From contig NZ_CP036425.1 of assembly GCF_007747445.1 (NCBI RefSeq), positions 186,001 through 250,000 of the forward strand: a stretch of DNA of 64,000 nucleotides. The letters run 5' to 3'. Shown here piece after piece: positions 1-7,925 of this stretch. This DNA is from Poriferisphaera corsica (GTDB lineage: Bacteria; Planctomycetota; Phycisphaerae; Phycisphaerales; Phycisphaeraceae). Made by a program: the position numbers and the translations under genes. The first letter of the stretch is position 1. Every line of letters starts with the position of its first letter. The notes beneath the pieces are model-generated. The model ran no database searches, was not told where the DNA came from, and worked only from the letters and a program-made list of their open reading frames with translations.

Positions 1-610
1 TCGCATACTGCTTCGCAGCATTCTTCGGAGCAAGATGCGCCGTCGCGCTCGTGGCCCACGCAGAAACGTGCCCATGATCTGACCCCGCATACTCACCCTC
101 AAACGTCATCATCACAAAATGCACCACCCCAGTTGGCTGCCGCACGTTATCCATCGTGTAATGCCCATCCACACTCCCCATCCCCCAAGGCCCCCACGCC
201 ACCAACTCACTATCTAAAAAGTCATTAATCCCATAACTCGTCATGCGACGCCGATCATTCGATGAACCCGGTATCGGATCGCCCTCTGGATGCGGCCCCC
301 AATGCGGGCTATCATCCACCGGCGACCGCAAGACCACATCCACCCCATAATCTTTTGCCAGCGTTTCTGTCCACGGCTCATGCGAACCGTGCGCCGCACC
401 ACCATGCGCCAAATTCGCCTGAATCAATTCACCATCGTTATCAATCACATACGCATAATGCGCGATCTCCAACTGACGTATTTGGCTCAAGCACTTGATC
501 GTCATCGCAGTCCGCCTAGCGCTTGATAGCGCTGGCAACAAGATACCAATTAGTAATGCGATGATCGATATCACTACAAGCAATTCAATCAATGTAAATC
601 CACGTTTCAT
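1..610 (-). CDS. Prepilin-type N-terminal cleavage/methylation domain protein (partial, 3' end beyond window)
   Basis: The reading frame starts at ATG 608-610, after a GGGAG Shine-Dalgarno about 9 bases upstream, and stays open to base 2. It begins [20 protein letters not shown], the class III (type IV pilin-like) signal: short basic leader, cleavage after Gly4, Phe at the new N-terminus, Glu at +5, then a hydrophobic helix to about residue 27. The rest contains aromatic and glycine-rich stretches (for example DDSPHWGPHPEGDP) typical of the planctomycete pseudopilin-like family that usually ends in an H-X9-DG motif. That motif would lie outside the window. Such proteins are exported and matured by a prepilin peptidase; individual roles are unknown. 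Three other members lie at 19, 20 and 29 kb. Confidence 0.85.
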   Translation of the reverse strand, partial: MKRGFTLIELLVVISIIALLIGILLPALSSARRTAMTIKCLSQIRQLEIAHYAYVIDNDGELIQANLAHGGAAHGSHEPWTETLAKDYGVDVVLRSPVDDSPHWGPHPEGDPIPGSSNDRRRMTSYGINDFLDSELVAWGPWGMGSVDGHYTMDNVRQPTGVVHFVMMTFEGEYAGSDHGHVSAWATSATAHLAPKNAAKQYA

Positions 611-811
611 CAGGAACATCTCCCGGTTATCAAATAACCATTAATCACAAGCGACCCGCGATACGCACGCAGCATATCACCCAGATCATTCACTATTGAT
701 AGATAAGGGAGTCTCAGATAGTCAGGCTACGTACAATTAATCACCGCACCTTATGCGCAATGTTTGCACGATATCTTACGAATCAATCTGAAACACAACT
801 AGATATGTACT
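611..811. other. Intergenic, no gene seen
   Basis: AT-rich spacer between the prepilin-like gene and the small secreted-protein gene. It should carry the prepilin gene's promoter, but I cannot pick a convincing one by eye. Confidence 0.4.
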
Positions 812-1177
812 TCAACCCATCGGTGGCCCGCGCCCACGCAACTCACCATCCACCTCCATCGTCCAATTCTCACCTTCCGCAACCAGTGTCTCCACCAGCC
901 CCAAAACATCATGCACACCCACCGCCGAATCTTCAAACATCTGTTGCCGCAGCAGCGTCAACTGTTCGCACACCCCGCATCGATGCTCAGTATTCTTCTC
1001 CTCAGCCCCCTCAATCCCACATGTCCCCAGCTCCCCTGCCGTCACATGGGTGACGATCGCCTTAACTCCATGCTCATGCCCCATCGTCAAGTGCACGCCA
1101 CGCAATAACCCCGAATACTGCATCAGCAGCATCAACACGCACAACCAGACTGCGGCACGTTTGGCGAACATGCCCAT
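812..1177 (-). CDS. Hypothetical small exported or membrane-anchored protein
   Basis: The 121-residue product opens with a basic N-terminus and a hydrophobic stretch (about residues 8-25, AVWLCVLMLLMQYSGLL), so it is probably exported or anchored by one helix. The rest is soluble, with a His-rich segment (MGHEHG) and Cys residues at GTCG and CGVCEQL that could form a disulphide or bind metal. There is no clear Shine-Dalgarno, and a second ATG at 1169-1171 is an equally good start. I recognise no family. G-rich codon use matches other minus-strand genes here, which supports real coding. Confidence 0.5.
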   Translation of the reverse strand: MGMFAKRAAVWLCVLMLLMQYSGLLRGVHLTMGHEHGVKAIVTHVTAGELGTCGIEGAEEKNTEHRCGVCEQLTLLRQQMFEDSAVGVHDVLGLVETLVAEGENWTMEVDGELRGRGPPMG

Positions 1178-1247
1178 AATGATAATAGATTATTACGAAG
1201 ATGCAATAACCAATTGCAGTTTAATATACTTTTTATTCAAAAACGAC

Positions 1248-1589
1248 TTACCTGCGCGCCCGACGTGTTCCCAGCGTTGGGTTCATCGCCGCGAAATTGA
1301 ACACCACACCCGCTTTCAAGCCCGCCACTTCCAGATATGCCGTCAGCTTATCCGCCAACTCATCTAGATCCGCATTCATATCCGACAGCACCAACAGCGC
1401 AATCTCATCATCCACGTGATAAACCAATTGGCCCTGTACTTCCCCGCCATCCACCAATTCAAATCGCTTCTCAACCATCACACTCCGCACGATCCCCTCA
1501 TAAACCTTCCCCGGCATACCCGGTCCAGTCGAATAATGTATCGTGTGGATCGCGTCCACAATCTGATTTTCTTTCGCTTCTAATGACAT
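1248..1589 (-). CDS. GxxExxY-family protein (divergent)
   Basis: 113 residues. The start (SLEAKENQIVDAIHTIHYSTGPGM) and the core GPGMPGKVYEGIVRSVM match the GxxExxY family, whose members begin with an Ile/Val-rich helix and carry Gly-x-x-Glu-x-x-Tyr. Here the Glu is replaced, leaving G...KVYE. The middle DDEIALLVLSDMNAD and the end GLKAGVVFNFAA correspond to the family's final strands (usually GLLINFG). The family is thought to share a PD-(D/E)XK nuclease-like fold, but its function is unknown. The changed motif makes catalysis doubtful. The start ATG has only a weak GAG upstream. Confidence 0.72.
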   Translation of the reverse strand: MSLEAKENQIVDAIHTIHYSTGPGMPGKVYEGIVRSVMVEKRFELVDGGEVQGQLVYHVDDEIALLVLSDMNADLDELADKLTAYLEVAGLKAGVVFNFAAMNPTLGTRRARR

Positions 1590-1884
1590 CTATATCTGCT
1601 CGCAATCTTTGCGAAGCACTCAGACAGGAAACCATACCTTGCATGAGCCTGCACGCTCACGCAATTCATCAACCATATCGATACCCACCTCACATGCTTT
1701 ACGCGCCTTCTTCCGCTTCCTCTCTAACGGCCCACCCCAAGCGCACAACCCCTCCCATCTTCTTTTCTATGCCTTCCTAATCCTGACTTCTTTTTCTATG
1801 CAATAAAATACGCAGGGAACAAAACCATTATCAACAATCTCTTTGCTTCTGTAAACGTCTTATCACAAGAACACTTAACCCCGC

Positions 1885-2010
1885 TTGAGCAAGTTGCATC
1901 ATGACATGCCACATGTCCTGCGAAACAATCGGAAGCAGGCTCGTATGAGAAGCGTTTTTAACGTAACGACCCACTGGTTAATGAGGCAAGTAATTTTACA
2001 AAACGCTCTA
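1885..2010. repeat. 126-bp element with imperfect terminal inverted repeats, copy A
   Basis: The first 26 bases (TTGAGCAAGTTGCATC...) are an imperfect inverted copy of the last 26 (...CAAAACGCTCTA reversed gives TAGAGCGTTTTG...). The element is the same length and orientation as copy B at 3624-3749. The first 30 and last 56 bases match well between copies, while the middle 40 do not. It ends 133 bases before the murA ATG. No transposase is encoded, so a MITE-like or REP-like element is the best description. Confidence 0.75.
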
Positions 2011-2143
2011 AAATCCCACTTTTTGTGGTTTATTCCTTGATAACTTCTCCCCCGCACCCCACTGTCCACCGCTAACCACCCATTCATCACTCACCCAACC
2101 TTCACTCTTGCAAGCTCTGCAAACTTCTGCGACCATCCTCCCT

Positions 2144-3565
2144 ATGGATGCATTCGTAATTCAAGGCGGAAAACGGCTCACCGGCACAGTCAGAATTCAC
2201 GGCTCTAAAAACGCCGCGCTACCCCTCATGGCTGCTGCCCTTCTTACTGACCAACCTCTCACCCTCAAAGATGTCCCCGATCTCTCCGACATCCGCAACA
2301 TGGTCAAACTCCTCAAATCTCTCGGTTGCACCATCGACTCCACCCCCGACCTCGGCACGACCTCCGATGGCCTCGGCGTCGATATCAAACTCCACGCAAC
2401 CGATCCTTCCAAATCCCTCGCGCATTACGACATTGTCCGCACCATGCGTGCCGGCATCTGTGCCCTCGGCCCACTCCTCGCCAAACGTGGTTACGCCAAA
2501 GTCTCTATGCCCGGCGGATGCGCGATCGGCGACCGACCTGTCGATCTCCACATCCGAGGCCTCCAGCAACTCGGCGCCAAAATCCATCTTGCCGAAGGAT
2601 ACATCATTGCCGAAGGCCCCAACGGCCCCGGCTCAAAACTCCAAGGCGCACACGTCTTCCTCGGCGGGCCCAACGGCTCAACCGTCCTTGGCACAGCAAA
2701 CGTTCTTTCCGCCGCCGCACTCGCCGAAGGCACAACCATTATCGAGTGCGCCGCTTGTGAACCTGAAATCGAAGACCTCGCCAACCTGCTCAACAGCATG
2801 GGCGCCAAGATCACCGGCGCAGGCTCGCCCGTCGTCACCGTCGAAGGCGTCGACGAACTCACCGCCGCAACGCACACCATCATGCCCGACCGCATCGAAG
2901 CCGGCACATACGTCATCGCTTCCGCCATCACCAACGGCGACGTCATCCTCGAAAACTTTCCAACCCGCACACTCACCGCCGCGCTCGACCGTCTCCGCGT
3001 CATCGGCGTCGACGTCACACCCATTCCCCCTCATTCTTCATCAACACAATCACTCGAACCGATTACCACGCCCGATTCCGGCACCCCTATCGCCACATTA
3101 GAACCCAAAACCACAACCCTTCCCGGCCTCCGCGACACCGTTCGCATCGCAACCTCTCGCCGCCTCGAACCCGCCCACGTCGTCACCCAACCCCACCCCG
3201 GCTTCCCCACAGACCTTCAAGCCCAACTCATGGCTCTCCTCACCCTCGCCGACGGCAACTCCGTCATCACCGAAAAAATCTTCCCCGACCGATTCCTCCA
3301 CGTCCCCGAACTCCTCCGCATGGGCGCTTCCCTCACACGCATCGGCCCCTCCGTCATGGTCACCGGCGTCCGCGAACTCATCGGCGCCCCCGTCATGGCC
3401 TCCGATCTACGCGCCTCCGCAGGCCTCGTTCTCGCAGGCCTCGCCGCACGCGGCACCACCACCATCAACCGCGTCTATCACCTCGATAGAGGTTATCAGC
3501 GCATGGAACTCACTCTCCAAAAACTCGGCGCCGACATCCAGCGCGTCAAAGGCGCTTCCGTCTAA
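2144..3565 (+). CDS. murA: UDP-N-acetylglucosamine 1-carboxyvinyltransferase
   Basis: Cytoplasmic enzyme of the first committed peptidoglycan step, transferring enolpyruvate from PEP to UDP-GlcNAc. The N-terminus MDAFVIQGGKRLTGTVRIHG is followed by SKNAALPLMAAALL, which holds the conserved Lys-Asn pair. The active-site loop MPGGCAIGDRPVDLH keeps the catalytic Cys, so fosfomycin sensitivity is expected. TQPHPGFPTDLQAQ and the C-terminal HLDRGYQRM are also family hallmarks. At 473 residues it is about 50 longer than Escherichia coli MurA (419). The excess is mainly a Pro/Ser/Thr-rich insert after IGVDVTPIPPH, before the TQPHPGF motif. ATG 2144 is preferred over the upstream TTG 2108 because the family starts here. 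It is flanked by two copies of a 126-bp repeat. Confidence 0.97.
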   Translation: MDAFVIQGGKRLTGTVRIHGSKNAALPLMAAALLTDQPLTLKDVPDLSDIRNMVKLLKSLGCTIDSTPDLGTTSDGLGVDIKLHATDPSKSLAHYDIVRTMRAGICALGPLLAKRGYAKVSMPGGCAIGDRPVDLHIRGLQQLGAKIHLAEGYIIAEGPNGPGSKLQGAHVFLGGPNGSTVLGTANVLSAAALAEGTTIIECAACEPEIEDLANLLNSMGAKITGAGSPVVTVEGVDELTAATHTIMPDRIEAGTYVIASAITNGDVILENFPTRTLTAALDRLRVIGVDVTPIPPHSSSTQSLEPITTPDSGTPIATLEPKTTTLPGLRDTVRIATSRRLEPAHVVTQPHPGFPTDLQAQLMALLTLADGNSVITEKIFPDRFLHVPELLRMGASLTRIGPSVMVTGVRELIGAPVMASDLRASAGLVLAGLAARGTTTINRVYHLDRGYQRMELTLQKLGADIQRVKGASV

Positions 3566-3596
3566 CAAAAAAGCCTCACTCTTCACGAGCAAGGCT
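3566..3596 (-). terminator. Hairpin with T-run on the minus strand
   Basis: AGCCTcaCTC and GAGcaAGGCT form a stem. Reading on the minus strand it is followed by TTTTTT, so it would end transcription of the minus-strand lipoprotein genes. It may also serve murA from the other side. Confidence 0.6.
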
Positions 3597-3623
3597 CTAA
3601 AACCGTTCATGTTTATTATCGTT

Positions 3624-3749
3624 TAGAGCAGTTTGCATGTTGACTTGCCGTGTGAATCAATGTTGCAATCGACAGTCATTTAATCTGAAAACTGTTTTTA
3701 CGTAACGACCAATTGGTCAACGCGGCAAGTGTTTACGCAAAACGCTCTA
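3624..3749. repeat. 126-bp element with imperfect terminal inverted repeats, copy B
   Basis: Begins TAGAGCAGTTTGCATGTTGA and ends GTTTACGCAAAACGCTCTA, whose reverse complement is TAGAGCGTTTTGCGTAAAC, giving imperfect terminal inverted repeats of about 26 bases. It contains the palindrome GACCAATTGGTC. Direct-orientation partner of copy A. It starts 58 bases after murA, and its last bases supply the TAG stop of the next gene. Confidence 0.75.
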
Positions 3750-4241
3750 ATACACCTCATCAATTTTTCGCCGCTCACGATCTTTTTCTCTCACCTCAAT
3801 ATCAACCCGAAACGATTTACCCAGACGCGTACGTTCCCATGGCCGGCGGTAATCTATAACCAGTCTCACTTCGCCTGACTTCTTTGCCTTAAACCGCCAT
3901 ACACTTTCCCCGCCTGTTCCCACCATCCCTTCTTCTCTTTCATCCTTCTCATACTCACCCAATCCTTCTTGTTCTAGCACACCATCCCCACTCCAGCCAC
4001 GCGGCAACATCCACATATACCCTGTCGTCCGATTACTCTCAAGTTCTACCACAACCTCATCACCTTCCCATACCGTCACCGTTTTTCCATCATCCTTCTC
4101 AGTGATCCGGACAACCGTAAATAGTCGCGGCGCCTCTTCACCATCCACATGATCCTTCCCATCAACCCGCGTATCGCCCGAGCAGGCACCTACCAGCATC
4201 AACAATGTCATCACTAATATTAAAATAACGCCCTTTAGCAT
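3747..4241 (-). CDS. Chagasin-family (I42) protease-inhibitor-like lipoprotein
   Basis: 164 residues. The signal peptide ends in the lipobox LVGAC, so Cys20 should be lipidated and the protein envelope-anchored. The globular part carries the three chagasin loops in order: NRTTGYMW (family NPTTGY), GTGGESVWRFKA (GxGG loop) and YRRPWE (RPW loop). Chagasin-like proteins inhibit papain-type cysteine proteases by inserting these loops in the active site. A paralogue lies immediately upstream (4308-4847), so the two may form an operon. The TAG stop lies inside the terminal inverted repeat of element copy B, suggesting the insertion reset the C-terminus. Confidence 0.85.
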   Translation of the reverse strand: MLKGVILILVMTLLMLVGACSGDTRVDGKDHVDGEEAPRLFTVVRITEKDDGKTVTVWEGDEVVVELESNRTTGYMWMLPRGWSGDGVLEQEGLGEYEKDEREEGMVGTGGESVWRFKAKKSGEVRLVIDYRRPWERTRLGKSFRVDIEVREKDRERRKIDEVY

Positions 4242-4307
4242 TTGTCTATCCTTCGGTTAGTGTCCGAAAACCCATTCCCTTTATCCATGCCTCGATTCTC
4301 TGGGAAT

Positions 4308-4847
4308 TCAATAATACCGCCCTCTGCCATGCTCACTCCCCTCACCGTCCTCCTGTACGACCGGGTAATTCGCCGTCTCGCCTTTCACTACATTCACCGT
4401 TACCCGAAACACCTTCATCGGTTCTTCATCCTTCTCATAAGGCCGGTGATAAATAAACTTCAAATTGACCAGCCCCGTTTTATTTGCCAAAAAGATCCAC
4501 GTCCTGATGCCCCCCGTCCCCACAGCTTTCCCTTCCTCATCCTCGTCAGGCTCAAACAACGGCCTGCCCACCGGTGCCAAAATCTCTCGACGGTCCTGCG
4601 ACAACGTCCACAAAAACCCCGTCGTCGGATCCGCTCTCAGCCGCACATGCAAACTCTCTCCCGTCTTGATATACACCAGCGCCCCATTGTCTTCACCACT
4701 CACAACCTCAACCTTCTTACCACGCCCATCCAGCGTCTTCATCGTCTTCGCCGTTGGATAGTATGGCTCCTGGCAGCCGACCATTGCCGATGCCCACAGT
4801 ACCACACCAATAGCTACCAATATAATCCGCAGATCGCTTATTGCCAT
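4308..4847 (-). CDS. Chagasin-family (I42) protease-inhibitor-like lipoprotein, second copy
   Basis: 179 residues from ATG 4845-4847, chosen because GGGAG lies 8 bases upstream; an in-frame GTG 18 bases earlier is less likely. Signal peptide with lipobox MVGCQ. Inhibitor loops: DPTTGFLW, GTGGIRTWIFLA and YHRPYE, the last a variant of RPW. It is clearly related to the neighbouring 3747-4241 product but diverged, so this is an old tandem duplication. The likely role is protection against or control of cysteine proteases in the envelope, inferred from the family. The gene ends 66 bases before its partner starts. Confidence 0.85.
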   Translation of the reverse strand: MAISDLRIILVAIGVVLWASAMVGCQEPYYPTAKTMKTLDGRGKKVEVVSGEDNGALVYIKTGESLHVRLRADPTTGFLWTLSQDRREILAPVGRPLFEPDEDEEGKAVGTGGIRTWIFLANKTGLVNLKFIYHRPYEKDEEPMKVFRVTVNVVKGETANYPVVQEDGEGSEHGRGRYY

Positions 4848-4983
4848 CCGTTTTTCTCCCGACACGCATTCATTTCCAACCCTCTTTTACCCTCGTATCT
4901 CCGCTATCGTCAACATTCATCCGCCAAATAACCGCCTATCTATGTAATAGGGGATTGACACCATAACTTTGAAAATCAATAAC

Positions 4984-5016
4984 AAAAAAAGACGTACCAG
5001 CCTGCGCCAGCACGTC
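4984..5016 (-). terminator. Rho-independent terminator of der
   Basis: GACGT/ACGTC stem, with a run of seven A on the + strand (T on the minus strand) just after the hairpin in the direction of der transcription. Confidence 0.65.
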
Positions 5017-5050
5017 CATATAATCATCTATTCATCAGTTAATGATTCAG

Positions 5051-6565
5051 CTAATCATCCATCTCGCTGAAATCATCAATAATCACATCAGGATGATCCG
5101 GCGTATCAACCCCTTCAACAAACCGATATCCCCTCGGCAACAACCGCTCCCCTTCCTTCTTTGCACGAATCCGTTCTTCTGCGGTGATCTTCTGCTTCCC
5201 TCGGATCACAAATTTAATCGGCACCTCACTATACGGCACCACATCACGCAACCGATTCATCATGAATCGCTGATAATTATTATCAAACAATTCCGGGTGA
5301 TTTACGTTCAACGCAATCGTCGGCGGATTCACCGAAATCTGCGCCGCATAATAAACCTTCGCACGCTTGCCGCTCTTACCGCCGCTCGGCCCCCTAAGCT
5401 GCATCAACGCCCCAATAAACGTATTCACTTCGCTCGTCGACAAACGCAAACTCGTCTGGTTATACAACGCCATAACAATATCCATTGCCTCATGGATACC
5501 CTTCTTGTCCTTCGCGCTCGTAAACACAATCGGAGCATACGACATCGCGCCCAGCGCCTTGTCCATATACTCAACATACTGTTCTTTCGTGTATGTCTTT
5601 TCAGCCAAGTCCCACTTGTTGATCACAAACACAGTCGCTCGGAAATGCTTCCGGATTTCATTCACCAACTGCTTGTCCACCTGAGACACAGGCACACTCG
5701 CATCAATCAACATCACACAAACATCCGCACGCCTCACAGACCTGAGAGATCTATGATGCGAATAGAACTCAATGTCGTCCGCCAAACTTTTTCGCTTACG
5801 CATCCCCGCCGTGTCAATCGCCGTAAACTTTCGGCCATCCCGCTTAAACGGCACATCCACCGAGTCACGCGTCGTTCCCAATTCGTCCGACACAATCACA
5901 CGATCATCGCCAACCAACGCATTCACAAACGTACTTTTGCCCGCATTACGTTTCCCAACAAACGCAACCTTAATCCCCTCGTCCGGCTTCGTCACCGCAT
6001 CACCCATCGATGCCAAATGATCAAAATCAATTTTCTCTCTAATCGCACGATAGAGTGCGTACTCATTATTCTTGTTCTTTGCGCTCATCATCAGCGGATC
6101 GCCAAACCCCAGCCCCGACGTCTCATATGCGCCCGCTTCATGCGTCGACCCATCAACCTTATTCGCGATCAGCAGCACCGGCGTCTTTAAATCCGATTTC
6201 CTAAGCACACTCGCAACCGTATAGTCCAGCGGCACCAAGCCCTGCTGTGCATCAACCATAAACAGCACAAGATCAGCATCCGCAATCCCAATCTCGATCT
6301 GCCGTTCAACATCAGCCGTTAAATTTTGCGTATCCTCAATCCCATACCCGCCCGTATCCACCAACTCCGCATAATTCGGTTCCAATCCCCGCTCCAAATT
6401 CGGAATCTCCACCGGCGTGCTCACACGGTCACGCGTCACACCCGCTGTCGGATCCACAATACTGATCCGTCTGCCCGCCATCATGTTCATCAGCGAACTC
6501 TTACCAACATTCGGCCGACCCACAATCACAATCTTCGGCAAATAACCGCCGTCGGGTACGCTCAT
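5051..6565 (-). CDS. der: Ribosome biogenesis GTPase Der (EngA)
   Basis: Tandem-GTPase assembly factor for the 50S ribosomal subunit. First G domain: GRPNVGKSS (P-loop), DPTAGVTRD (G2), DTGGYG (G3), NKVD (G4). Second G domain: GKRNAGKST, LGTTRD, DTAGMRKR, NKWD. A C-terminal KH-like domain follows, with VPYSEVPIKFVIRGK. The length (504 residues) is typical or slightly long. ATG 6563-6565 (MSVPDGGYLPKIVIVGRP) was chosen over GTG 6604 because GGCAGG lies about 6 bases upstream and the family begins just before the P-loop. It is followed by its own terminator. Confidence 0.96.
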   Translation of the reverse strand: MSVPDGGYLPKIVIVGRPNVGKSSLMNMMAGRRISIVDPTAGVTRDRVSTPVEIPNLERGLEPNYAELVDTGGYGIEDTQNLTADVERQIEIGIADADLVLFMVDAQQGLVPLDYTVASVLRKSDLKTPVLLIANKVDGSTHEAGAYETSGLGFGDPLMMSAKNKNNEYALYRAIREKIDFDHLASMGDAVTKPDEGIKVAFVGKRNAGKSTFVNALVGDDRVIVSDELGTTRDSVDVPFKRDGRKFTAIDTAGMRKRKSLADDIEFYSHHRSLRSVRRADVCVMLIDASVPVSQVDKQLVNEIRKHFRATVFVINKWDLAEKTYTKEQYVEYMDKALGAMSYAPIVFTSAKDKKGIHEAMDIVMALYNQTSLRLSTSEVNTFIGALMQLRGPSGGKSGKRAKVYYAAQISVNPPTIALNVNHPELFDNNYQRFMMNRLRDVVPYSEVPIKFVIRGKQKITAEERIRAKKEGERLLPRGYRFVEGVDTPDHPDVIIDDFSEMDD

Positions 6566-6796
6566 CGCACACCTGCCTTTCATCTCATTCTTCCGCTCAG
6601 CCACGCTTCACAGCCATCCAAGCGGAATATCCGGATTCTTTACCCTATCCAGTTCGGGCCTCAGCACTCGCCAAGGAGCCACACATTCTAGCCCATCCCC
6701 ACCCCTCATCCAAATCAAACCACCCATTAATCAATCCCAAGCCCCTAACCGCCGGTCAGGGGGTATCGTTCAGCACCAGCATCGTTTACCTGCTAG

Positions 6797-7198
6797 TTAC
6801 TCCTCCTCACCCAATGTATCAAGTGTTTCTGGGAGCCGATACGGATAGAACACTTCCGCCGTCCGATCACGATTCACCTGAATAATCGTGAATCTATCCG
6901 GTGCAGCAGGCAATGGCGTATACGTCACCCACCAATAACCTTCATCCACGATGTAATCCGCTTCAACCGATACACCCAAATAATCATAATCCCAATCATA
7001 TGGCTCAAACCCCATGTCCTCCTGAGGTAAGAACAACATAGGCTGATAAAACGCATTCGCAATCTGCACCGCCTCATACCCACTCATCGATTTAGGCGAC
7101 TGTTTGTCTTCTTCAAAAACAACCTCATTACGCACACACCCCACCATCAACATGCACAAACACATCAATCCTATTATGGACGTTCGTTGCTTTAACAT
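6797..7198 (-). CDS. Hypothetical lipoprotein
   Basis: 133 residues from ATG 7196-7198, preceded by AGGGAAG at about 8 bases; an upstream start at 7243 would put a charged segment before the signal peptide. MLKQRTSIIGLMCLCMLMVGC is a classic lipoprotein signal with lipobox LMVGC. The mature part has many Tyr and Trp residues (DWDYDYLG, YWWVTYTPLP), a strand-rich look and an acidic end (GEEE). I recognise no family. Probably envelope-anchored. Confidence 0.7.
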   Translation of the reverse strand: MLKQRTSIIGLMCLCMLMVGCVRNEVVFEEDKQSPKSMSGYEAVQIANAFYQPMLFLPQEDMGFEPYDWDYDYLGVSVEADYIVDEGYWWVTYTPLPAAPDRFTIIQVNRDRTAEVFYPYRLPETLDTLGEEE

Positions 7199-7342
7199 CA
7201 CATGCTTCCCTAGTAATTCATTAGAATCATCGATCACTATCATTCTAATAGACCCAGCATTAAAATAGCGATTGATTATTCGGTATTATCCTTCTTCCGA
7301 GGCCTTTCATGCCCATCCCCCCCCCCCACACAACCTCCGAGG

Positions 7343-7588
7343 TTAATCTCTCCTCAACTCTTCTTCTGCTTCGCCTGCAGTTACAACCTCCCCCACCATT
7401 GCCCGCCTAATCATCCCATACGTTTCCTCCGGCCGCTCCATCCCTATACCTTCCGAAAAATCTTCTAATTATCTATCCACCGAATAGGCATTAATTTCCC
7501 ACCGCCCAACCTTCTCGTTCGCATACAACTCACGCCAGCCCACAAACCCCAGCCCAAAAGCCAATACCAAAACCGTAAACAATCGCAT
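7343..7588 (-). pseudogene. Small exported-protein gene interrupted by one in-frame TAA
   Basis: From ATG 7586-7588 (GGGG about 7 bases upstream) the frame reads MRLFTVLVLAFGLGFVGW..., a signal-peptide-like start, for 39 codons to a TAA at 7469-7471. The same frame then continues without a stop for 42 more codons (LEDFSEGIGMERPEETYGM...) to TAA 7343-7345. The codon use and acidic composition on both sides look alike. It may be a recently inactivated gene of about 81 residues or just a 39-residue ORF. Confidence 0.4.
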
Positions 7589-7925
7589 CATGATGTGCCC
7601 CATCGGAAATCAAAAATCGGAATCAAAAACAAGGATAGATCTACCTGATAGACGAACCTAAACATGATCTGTTTCAGATTCTCAACCAGCATCAAACACC
7701 AAAACATCGCAGGCAAGCGGGCACGTAAACCCGTACTAGCAAACCATCCCGCTCGCGTTTTCTTACCTATTTCTCAGGTAATTCTTATATTCTTCTAGAA
7801 GTGAATTTTATCGCACATATTTAGGGCTAAATTTTGAAAATACCAATTTGAAAAACCAATTTTTGAGTTAATATTGCTTTCGACTTTCAATTCATAATTC
7901 AACACACGTAACATGGGGAGCAAAC
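7589..7925. other. Intergenic, no gene seen
   Basis: AT-rich spacer upstream of the leucine-rich-repeat gene, probably holding its promoter. No RNA gene or strong hairpin recognised. Confidence 0.4.

Noticed and set aside
2271-3101. 276-codon and similar frames inside murA
   Set aside because: Other-frame shadows, Pro/Ser/Ala-rich, with no homologous features; murA covers the region.
5042-6190. 382-codon open frame on the + strand
   Set aside because: Lies opposite der. Composition (His, Arg, Asn, Ile) is that of a shadow of a strongly codon-biased gene, and der is well supported.
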